Below are positions 5,705 to 10,967 of a stretch of DNA of 10,967 nucleotides, piece by piece. The DNA is from 0-14-3-00-41-53 sp041500225. GTDB taxonomy: Bacteria > Nitrospirota > Thermodesulfovibrionia > Thermodesulfovibrionales > SM23-35. The notes below the pieces were generated by a model, which was not told the origin of the DNA, made no database searches, and saw only the letters and a list, made by a program, of their open reading frames with translations. A program made the position numbers and the translations under genes. The stretch is from positions 1-10,967 of the forward strand of contig JBGQLV010000070.1 of assembly GCA_041500225.1 (NCBI GenBank), written 5' to 3'. Position 1 is the first letter of the stretch; each line of letters opens with the position of its first letter.

Positions 5705-7066
5705 CTACTTCGGCCTTGGAAATTTCTCCAGGTCTTTTATAAGTTTCTGTATCTCGTCATCCGGCAATACATAATCCTCAAGTTTCCCGGATATATAAGC
5801 ATCATAAGCTGCAAGGTCTATAATACCGTGTCCACTCCAGTTCATCAGAATCACCTTTTCTTTACCTTCCTCTTTTGCCTTTTTTGCTTCTTCTATAACA
5901 CATGTAATGGCGTGGTTCGTCTCCGGAGCCGGGATAAATCCTTCTGTTCTTGCAAAGGTAACACCTGCTGCAAAGGTTTCAAGCTGGCCGTATGCCCGTG
6001 CCTCAATAAGGTTGTCCATAAGCAATCTGCTGACTATAGGAGCCATCCCGTGATACCTCAGACCACCTGCATGAATAGGAGCTGGCACAAAATTATGACC
6101 AAGTGAATGCATTGCAAAAAGCGGTGTTGTTTCTGCAGTATCTCCAAAATCGTATACATAAGGCCCTTTTGTCATAGATGGGCATGAAGCCGGTTCGCAG
6201 GCTATTATTTTTATTTTTTTACCATGTATTTTATCCCTGACAAATGGGAGTGCAAGGCCTGAAAAGTTGCTCCCACCACCTGCACATCCAATTATGATAT
6301 CAGGATACTCGCCTATCATCTCAAGTTGTTTATGTGCTTCAAGGCCAAGGATAGTTTGGTGCAGAAGCACATGATTTGCAACACTCCCGATGGAATATTT
6401 TGAGTCTTTTGATGTTGCGCCGTCTTCTACTGCCTCGCTAATCGCAATACCTAAACTCCCCGGATGTTCCGGATTCTGTTCAAGGAACTTTCTTCCTGCA
6501 TTTGTATCCGGACTCGGACTGGGAACACATTTTGCTCCCCAGGTTTCAATGAGGACTCTTCTATAAGGCTTCTGGTTGTAGCTTATCCTTACCATATATA
6601 CTTTACATTCAAGGCCAAATTGGCTGCATGCAAAAGACAGTGCACTCCCCCATTGACCAGCTCCTGTTTCTGTAGCAAGCCTCTTTATACCAAAAACCTT
6701 GTTGTAATATGCCTGTGCTATAGCTGTATTAGGCTTATGGCTTCCGGGCGGGCTTACACCTTCATTCTTGAAGTATATGCGTGCCGGTGTTTTAAGGAAC
6801 TTCTCTAAGAAATGTGCTCTGTAGACAGGTGTCGGCCTCCAGATGAGATATTTTTCGATGACTTCCTCAGGTATGTCAATCCATCTCTCGGTACTAACCT
6901 CTTGTTCAATTATGTTCATTGGGAAGATGGCTTCAAACATATCAGGTGTTATAGGTTGTCCTGTTGCTGGATTAAGTGGTGGTGGAACAGGGTTTGGCAT
7001 GTCGGCCTGAATATTGTACCACTGTTTTGGAATATCCTTTTCGTTTAAAATAATTTGTCTGTTCAC
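5705..7066 (-). CDS. trpB: Tryptophan synthase beta chain, TrpB2 type (PLP-dependent)
   Basis: Belongs to fold-type II PLP enzymes and should join indole and serine to give tryptophan. The 453 residues are longer than classical TrpB1 (about 400) and carry the TrpB2 N-terminal extension (DIPKQWYNIQADMPNPVPPPLNP style). Key parts: PGSHKPNTA with the PLP lysine Lys111, ATETGAGQWG with the expected catalytic Glu133, the phosphate-binding glycine loop GCAGGGSNFSG (260-270), and PAPETNHA (379-386). The start is the GTG at 7064-7066 with a strong TAAAGGAGG site 5 bases upstream. An overlapping ATG-TGA in another frame shares its first G. No trpA or other trp gene is present here. TrpB2 enzymes often work without the alpha subunit, or as indole salvage enzymes, and may use other serine-type substrates. 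The family is certain; the exact physiological role is inferred. Confidence 0.93.
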   Translation of the reverse strand: MNRQIILNEKDIPKQWYNIQADMPNPVPPPLNPATGQPITPDMFEAIFPMNIIEQEVSTERWIDIPEEVIEKYLIWRPTPVYRAHFLEKFLKTPARIYFKNEGVSPPGSHKPNTAIAQAYYNKVFGIKRLATETGAGQWGSALSFACSQFGLECKVYMVRISYNQKPYRRVLIETWGAKCVPSPSPDTNAGRKFLEQNPEHPGSLGIAISEAVEDGATSKDSKYSIGSVANHVLLHQTILGLEAHKQLEMIGEYPDIIIGCAGGGSNFSGLALPFVRDKIHGKKIKIIACEPASCPSMTKGPYVYDFGDTAETTPLFAMHSLGHNFVPAPIHAGGLRYHGMAPIVSRLLMDNLIEARAYGQLETFAAGVTFARTEGFIPAPETNHAITCVIEEAKKAKEEGKEKVILMNWSGHGIIDLAAYDAYISGKLEDYVLPDDEIQKLIKDLEKFPRPK

Positions 7067-7071
7067 ATTTG

Positions 7072-7080
7072 CCTCCTTTA
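7072..7080 (-). promoter_or_regulatory. Strong ribosome binding site that fixes the GTG start of trpB2
   Basis: The minus strand reads TAAAGGAGG, then CAAAT, then GTG. The ATG one base earlier in another frame is followed at once by TGA, so only the GTG can open the gene. Confidence 0.8.
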
Positions 7081-7134
7081 ATTTTTTTTAACAAAAAGAT
7101 TACAAATTTTTTATGGTCCAATAATAAAACATAT

Positions 7135-7151
7135 TTTACTTGTTAAGTAAA
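7135..7151. promoter_or_regulatory. Candidate operator: 7-bp arms, 3-bp centre
   Basis: TTTACTT-GTT-AAGTAAA is a perfect inverted repeat in the divergent trpB2/rpsL intergenic region, about 70 bases upstream of the trpB2 GTG and 80 bases upstream of the str promoter -35. Its placement suits a trpB2 regulator, but the region is very AT-rich and chance is possible. I could not identify a clear trpB2 promoter. Confidence 0.35.
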
Positions 7152-7186
7152 TTTTTTTAAAGGTTTAATCTTTATTTTTTTAAAGG
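7151..7186 (+). repeat. 13-bp direct repeat upstream of the str operon
   Basis: ATTTTTTTAAAGG occurs at 7151-7163 and again at 7174-7186, 23 bp apart (about two helical turns). The T/A tracts could act as intrinsically bent DNA or a distal UP-like region for the str promoter. Low-complexity sequence makes the meaning uncertain. Confidence 0.5.
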
Positions 7187-7232
7187 AAGAAAATAGTTTT
7201 TGATTTTTTATGTAAAAGACGACTATCTATGC

Positions 7233-7261
7233 TTGACAAAAAACAGCTTCTCTGGTATTAT
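7233..7261 (+). promoter_or_regulatory. Strong sigma70 promoter of the str operon
   Basis: TTGACA (7233-7238) and TATTAT (7256-7261) are separated by exactly 17 bases, 6/6 and 5/6 matches to consensus. Transcription would start near 7268, giving a leader of about 46 bases before rpsL. AT-rich sequence lies upstream, as expected of a highly active promoter. Confidence 0.85.
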
Positions 7262-7313
7262 TTCTCTTTACCGTAGAATCCATTTTATTAATTAAAAAAT
7301 CAGCGGAGGTAAA

Positions 7314-7685
7314 GTGCCTACGATAGAACAGTTAGTAAGGAATGGGCGTGCGAAGCTCAAGAGTAAGACAAAAAGTCCTGCATTGAGAGGGTGTCCCCAG
7401 AAGAGGGGAGTATGTGTAAGGGTGTATACAACAACGCCAAAAAAACCAAACTCAGCGCTGAGGAAAGTTGCAAGAATACGGCTTATGAATGCAATGGAAG
7501 TCACAGCATATATACCTGGAGTAGGTCACAATCTTCAGGAACATTCTATAGTAATGATAAGAGGTGGTAGGGTAAAAGACCTTCCAGGTGTCAGGTATCA
7601 CATCATCAGGGGTACCCTGGATTCCATGGGAGTTGCAGACAGGAGAAGGTCAAGGTCAAAGTATGGGGCAAAGAGGCCCAAATAA
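7314..7685 (+). CDS. rpsL: 30S ribosomal protein S12
   Basis: The 123-residue protein sits at the decoding centre of the small subunit and helps control translational accuracy. It aligns along its whole length with bacterial S12: LVRNGR, CPQKRGVCVRVYTTTPKKPNSALRK in two adjoining parts, GHNLQEHS and GGRVKDLPGVRYH. Lys43 and Lys88, the classical sites of streptomycin resistance, have the wild-type residue. Asp89, the residue methylthiolated by RimO where that enzyme exists, is present. The start is GTG at 7314-7316 with GGAGG four bases upstream; no ATG is available at the conserved N-terminus. It is the first gene of the str operon and follows the strong promoter directly. Twelve bases separate it from rpsG. 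Confidence 0.98.
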   Translation: MPTIEQLVRNGRAKLKSKTKSPALRGCPQKRGVCVRVYTTTPKKPNSALRKVARIRLMNAMEVTAYIPGVGHNLQEHSIVMIRGGRVKDLPGVRYHIIRGTLDSMGVADRRRSRSKYGAKRPK

Positions 7686-7697
7686 GAGAGTCATAAA

Positions 7698-8168
7698 ATG
7701 CCGAGAAGAAGAGTTATAGAAAAAAGAGAAATTTTACCTGACCCTAAATACAACAGCAAAATTGTTTGCAAATTTATGAATGCAATGATGGAGAGCGGCA
7801 AGAAGTCCACAGCAGAGAGGATTTGCTATGGTGCTTTTGACATATTAAAAAAGAAAACAGGGAGTGATCCGCTTAAGGTATTCAAGACCGCACTTGAAAA
7901 TGCAAAACCGGTTATAGAGGTTAAACCAAGAAGGGTTGGCGGTGCAACTTATCAGGTACCAGTTGAAATAAGACCACATAGACGTACAGCTCTTGCCTTC
8001 AGGTGGATTATGAAATATTCGCGAGCTAGAAGTGAAAAGACCATGCAGGAAAAGTTGGCAGGGGAATTACTTGATGCTTTTAACAACACAGGGTCTTCTA
8101 TTAAAAAGAAAGAAGATACCCACAAGATGGCCGAGGCGAATAAGGCCTTTGCCCATTATAGATGGTAG
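7698..8168 (+). CDS. rpsG: 30S ribosomal protein S7
   Basis: This 156-residue protein is the primary binder of the 3' major domain of 16S rRNA and starts assembly of the small-subunit head. The sequence opens MPRRR and contains the standard PDPKYNSKIVCKFMN segment, the VKPRRVGGATYQVPVE core (residues about 76-91), the RWIMKYSRAR helix and the ending AHYRW, so it is full length. In E. coli S7 represses translation of its own operon; nothing in this leader lets me say the same here. The ribosome binding site is weak (GAGAG, about 8 bases upstream), which suggests translational coupling to rpsL. It ends 21 bases before fusA. Confidence 0.98.
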   Translation: MPRRRVIEKREILPDPKYNSKIVCKFMNAMMESGKKSTAERICYGAFDILKKKTGSDPLKVFKTALENAKPVIEVKPRRVGGATYQVPVEIRPHRRTALAFRWIMKYSRARSEKTMQEKLAGELLDAFNNTGSSIKKKEDTHKMAEANKAFAHYRW

Positions 8169-8178
8169 AAAAAATAGA

Positions 8179-8192
8179 GGAGAAGGCATTTG
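8179..8192 (+). promoter_or_regulatory. Ribosome binding site and TTG start of fusA
   Basis: GGAG at 8179-8182 is followed after 7 bases by TTG. The reading frame from this TTG gives the conserved EF-G N-terminus, and no upstream ATG in the same frame competes. Confidence 0.75.
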
Positions 8193-10268
8193 TCAAGGTT
8201 TCCATTAGAGAAGACACGCAATATTGGTATTATGGCGCACATAGATGCAGGGAAAACTACGACTACAGAAAGAATCCTCTATTATACAGGTGTTACCTAC
8301 AAGATAGGCGAAGTAGACGAAGGCACTGCTGTTATGGACTGGATGGTTCAGGAGCAGGAGAGAGGTATAACCATAACATCTGCTGCTACCACATGTTTAT
8401 GGAAAGACTATAAAATTAATATCATAGACACGCCAGGGCATGTCGATTTTACCATCGAGGTTGAAAGGTCTTTAAGAGTGCTCGATGGCGCTGTTGCAGT
8501 TTTTGATTCTGTTGCAGGTGTTGAACCTCAGTCAGAGACTGTCTGGAGACAGGCTGATAAGTATGGTGTGCCACGAATTGCATTTATGAATAAAATGGAT
8601 AGAGTAGGTGCTGATTTTTTTATGAGTGTAAATAGTATGATAGAACGCCTTGGTGCGAGTCCTGTTCCTGTTCAGATACCTATAGGAGCCGAGGATGAGT
8701 TCAGGGGACCTATAGACCTTGTAAGGATGAAGGCGGTCTATTTTGATGACGAAACATTAGGTGCAAAATATACCGAGGGAGATGTCCCGGATAAACTTAT
8801 GCCTTATGCGCTTGAATATAGAGAAAAGATGCTTGAAGCCCTATCTGACATTGATGAGAATATTATGGAAAAATTCCTGGGTAGAGAAGAGATAAGTATA
8901 GATGAGATAAAGGCAGCAATAAGGAAAGGCACTTTGGAAATGAAGCTTACACCTGTTATATGTGGTTCTGCATTTAGAAATAAAGGTGTCCAGCTTCTGC
9001 TCGATACAATAGTTGATTATCTCCCCTCACCATTTGATATCCCTCCTGTTATAGGAATAATGCCCGGCGATGGTTCTAAGATAATCAGACATGCTGAAGA
9101 TAATGAACCATTTTCTGCTATTGCATTTAAAGTGATGACAGACCCCTTTGTAGGACAACTTACATTCATAAGGGTTTATTCAGGGGTATTAAGCGCAGGC
9201 TCCTATGTATATAACTCGACAAAAGATGTAAAGGAAAGGGTCGGAAGGCTGCTTAAGATGCATGCAAACAAGCGAGAGGAGATAAAAGAAATCTCTGCTG
9301 GTGATATTGCAGCAGTTGTTGGACTTAAAAGTACACTAACAGGTGATACATTATGCGACGAGAAAAATCCTGTCATACTTGAATCAATAGAGTTCCCGGA
9401 GCCGGTTATGGCTGTTGCTATTGAGCCAAAGACAAAGGCTGACCAGGAAAAGCTTTCGCAGTCTTTAGCTAAACTCGCTCAGGAAGATCCGTCATTTAGG
9501 GTATCCTTTAATGAAGATACAGGACAGACGATTATATCCGGTATGGGGGAACTTCACCTTGAGATTATTGTGGACAGGCTGCTCAGGGAGTTTAAAGTCG
9601 GCGCAAATGTCGGGAAACCTCAGGTTGCCTACAAGGAAACAATAAGGACAGTATCAAAGGCAGAGGGAAAGTTTGTAAGGCAGAGCGGGGGACGCGGACA
9701 ATATGGTCATGTTTATATAAAGATTGAGCCATTAGAAACCGATAAAGGGTTTGAGTTTGTTAATGAGATAGTCGGGGGTACAATTCCAAGGGAATATATA
9801 CCTGCTGTTGGGAAGGGAATAAAAGAGGCATTGGAGAGAGGGATTCTTGCAGGATACCCTGTTGTTGACATAAGGGCAACGCTTTATGACGGTTCATATC
9901 ATGAGGTTGACTCTTCTGAGATGGCATTCAAGATAGCAGGGTCAATGGCATTCAGAGAGGCTGCAAAAAAGGCCAAACCTGTTATTCTTGAGCCGATTAT
10001 GAGTATTGAAGTAGTAAGCCCTGAGGAATATATGGGTGATGTAATAGGAGATATTAGCTCCCGTAGGGGAAAGATTCAGAATATAGAGAGAAGGGGTAAT
10101 GCGCAGGTAATAAAGTCACATGCCCCTTTGTCAGAGATGTTTGGCTATGCTACTGATTTAAGGTCAAAGACACAAGGCAGGGCCACATATACAATGCAAT
10201 TTTCCCATTACGAAGAGGTTCCGAAAGGGGTCTCCGAGGGAATTATATCAGTGGTAAAAGGCGGATAA
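8190..10268 (+). CDS. fusA: Elongation factor G
   Basis: A GTPase that drives translocation of tRNAs and mRNA and, with ribosome recycling factor, splits ribosomes. The 692 residues cover all five domains. GTP-binding motifs are AHIDAGKT (16-23), the switch region ERGITITSAATT (57-68), DTPGH (80-84) and NKMD (134-137). The later GMGELHLEIIVDRL and GGRGQYGHV segments mark domains III and IV, and domain V contains MGDVIGDISSRRG. Sequence and length fit the housekeeping EF-G1 and not EF-G2 or a TetM-like paralogue. The start is TTG at 8190-8192, chosen because MSRFPLEKTRNIGI is the conserved N-terminus and GGAG stands 7 bases upstream. The next downstream ATG would cut into the P-loop region. 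Third gene of the str operon, with an 83-bp spacer before tuf. Confidence 0.98.
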   Translation: MSRFPLEKTRNIGIMAHIDAGKTTTTERILYYTGVTYKIGEVDEGTAVMDWMVQEQERGITITSAATTCLWKDYKINIIDTPGHVDFTIEVERSLRVLDGAVAVFDSVAGVEPQSETVWRQADKYGVPRIAFMNKMDRVGADFFMSVNSMIERLGASPVPVQIPIGAEDEFRGPIDLVRMKAVYFDDETLGAKYTEGDVPDKLMPYALEYREKMLEALSDIDENIMEKFLGREEISIDEIKAAIRKGTLEMKLTPVICGSAFRNKGVQLLLDTIVDYLPSPFDIPPVIGIMPGDGSKIIRHAEDNEPFSAIAFKVMTDPFVGQLTFIRVYSGVLSAGSYVYNSTKDVKERVGRLLKMHANKREEIKEISAGDIAAVVGLKSTLTGDTLCDEKNPVILESIEFPEPVMAVAIEPKTKADQEKLSQSLAKLAQEDPSFRVSFNEDTGQTIISGMGELHLEIIVDRLLREFKVGANVGKPQVAYKETIRTVSKAEGKFVRQSGGRGQYGHVYIKIEPLETDKGFEFVNEIVGGTIPREYIPAVGKGIKEALERGILAGYPVVDIRATLYDGSYHEVDSSEMAFKIAGSMAFREAAKKAKPVILEPIMSIEVVSPEEYMGDVIGDISSRRGKIQNIERRGNAQVIKSHAPLSEMFGYATDLRSKTQGRATYTMQFSHYEEVPKGVSEGIISVVKGG

Positions 10269-10277
10269 AGACAGTGA

Positions 10278-10335
10278 TTAGTTGTTAGTTGTCAGTTGTT
10301 TGTTGTAAGAACTAAAAACTGAACACTAACAACTA
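10278..10335. repeat. Heptamer repeat folded into an imperfect inverted repeat, fusA-tuf spacer
   Basis: The left side is four head-to-tail heptamers at 10278-10305: TTAGTTG, TTAGTTG, TCAGTTG, TTTGTTG. The right side (10317-10335) is the reverse complement of the start of this array: 10279-10297 pairs with 10317-10335 at 17 of 19 positions, around an unpaired 19-base loop. It fills most of the 83-bp spacer. The nearest match in spirit is the heptanucleotide short tandem repeats known from filamentous cyanobacteria, but no relation is claimed. There is no U tract, so a simple terminator is unlikely. Confidence 0.75.
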
Positions 10336-10351
10336 TAAAAGAGGAGGGAAT

Positions 10352-10967
10352 ATGGCAAAGGCTAAATTTGAGAGAGTAAAACCTCATGCAAACATAGGGA
10401 CGATAGGTCATGTAGACCATGGGAAGACTACATTGACATCAGCAATAACAAAAATACTATCGTTGAAAGGGCAGGCGCAGTACAGGTCATTTGACAGTAT
10501 TGACAATGCACCTGAGGAAAAGGCGAGGGGAATAACGATAGCGACGGCGCATGTAGAGTATGAGACGGACAAGAGGCATTATGCACATGTAGATTGTCCT
10601 GGTCATGCTGATTACATAAAGAACATGATCACAGGAGCAGCGCAGATGGATGGGGCGATACTGGTAGTGTCAGCAGCGGATGGGCCTATGCCTCAGACGA
10701 GGGAGCACATACTTCTTGCGAGGCAGGTAGGGGTACCGTACATGGTGGTATTCATGAATAAGGTAGACATGGTGGATGACCCTGAGCTTTTAGATTTAGT
10801 GGAGCTTGAGATGAGGGAGCTTTTGACTAAGTACCAATTTCCCGGGGACAAGATACCGATAATAAGAGGCAGTGCACTAAAGGCGATGGCGAGTGTCAGC
10901 ACCGATGTCAATGCAGAGGAATACAAGTGCATATTTGAACTGTTGGATGCAGTAGACAGTTACATAC
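10352..10967 (+). CDS. tuf: Elongation factor Tu, N-terminal half (cut by the window edge)
   Basis: EF-Tu carries aminoacyl-tRNA to the ribosomal A site. The first 205 of roughly 400 residues are present and cover the whole GTPase domain: GHVDHGKT (19-26), RGITIATAH (59-67, with the switch I Thr), DCPGH (81-85), NKVD (136-139) and SALK (174-177). The catalytic His84 of DCPGH is present. The ATG has a GGAGGG site only 3 bases upstream (10343-10348). Codon use differs from the preceding fusA: Ile is almost always AUA, Ala is often GCG and Thr often ACG, giving the gene a distinct texture. Last visible gene of the str operon; many bacteria carry a second tuf elsewhere, which could exchange sequence with this one. 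Confidence 0.98.
   Translation, partial: MAKAKFERVKPHANIGTIGHVDHGKTTLTSAITKILSLKGQAQYRSFDSIDNAPEEKARGITIATAHVEYETDKRHYAHVDCPGHADYIKNMITGAAQMDGAILVVSAADGPMPQTREHILLARQVGVPYMVVFMNKVDMVDDPELLDLVELEMRELLTKYQFPGDKIPIIRGSALKAMASVSTDVNAEEYKCIFELLDAVDSYI

Noticed and set aside
8162..8413. ORF overlapping the start of fusA in another frame
   Set aside because: A frame shadow of EF-G with an improbable Cys/Tyr-rich composition.
10303..10339. Promoter for tuf (TTGTAA with TATAAA)
   Set aside because: The two boxes are 25 bases apart and overlap the inverted repeat; no other -35 fits.

Overview
The window looks like a piece of chromosome from an AT-rich diderm (outer-membrane) bacterium. The str operon (rpsL-rpsG-fusA-tuf), the outer-membrane-type lipoprotein and the LdtB-like L,D-transpeptidase all point that way. 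Strong use of the AUA codon for Ile and AGA/AGG for Arg, the wording of the EF-Tu and EF-G sequences, and a TrpB2-type tryptophan synthase beta chain would suit Nitrospirota (Thermodesulfovibrio-like) or a neighbouring deltaproteobacterial lineage. This placement is an inference from sequence feel, not from a tree.

Left part (1-3001, all minus strand). Positions 1-140 are the end of an insertion sequence: the first codons of a transposase, and two 20-bp near-identical repeats at the element's edge. Sixteen bases beyond it ends a tight three-gene signalling operon, read from right to left: a membrane sensor histidine kinase (1229-2947), a stand-alone receiver (840-1217) and a short histidine-kinase-like protein (156-818). 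The last keeps its phosphorylatable histidine region but has lost the recognisable ATP-binding boxes. This is the layout of a possible phosphorelay or of a kinase/phosphatase pair acting on one receiver.

Middle part (3125-5656). A threonylcarbamoyl-AMP synthase for tRNA t6A (3125-3742, minus) stands divergently from a small Lpp-like, alanine-rich coiled-coil lipoprotein (3932-4312, plus) with its own TTGACA promoter. That lipoprotein converges on a LysM-YkuD L,D-transpeptidase of the YbiS/ErfK type (4372-5253 or 5274, minus) across a perfect 18-bp stem-loop. The two could be a substrate-enzyme pair that tethers the outer membrane to peptidoglycan, as Lpp and LdtA/B/C do in E. coli. Next come a 75-residue four-cysteine protein (5429-5656) and a TrpB2-type beta chain (5705-7066), both on the minus strand.

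Right part (7067-10967, plus strand). An AT-rich divergent intergenic region carries a near-consensus sigma70 promoter (TTGACA-17-TATTAT) and leads into rpsL, rpsG, fusA and the first 205 codons of tuf. Two of these genes use non-ATG starts (GTG for rpsL, TTG for fusA). The fusA-tuf spacer contains a heptamer repeat folded into a long imperfect inverted repeat. No CRISPR array, tRNA or rRNA was seen, and no gene-free stretch exceeds about 250 bases.
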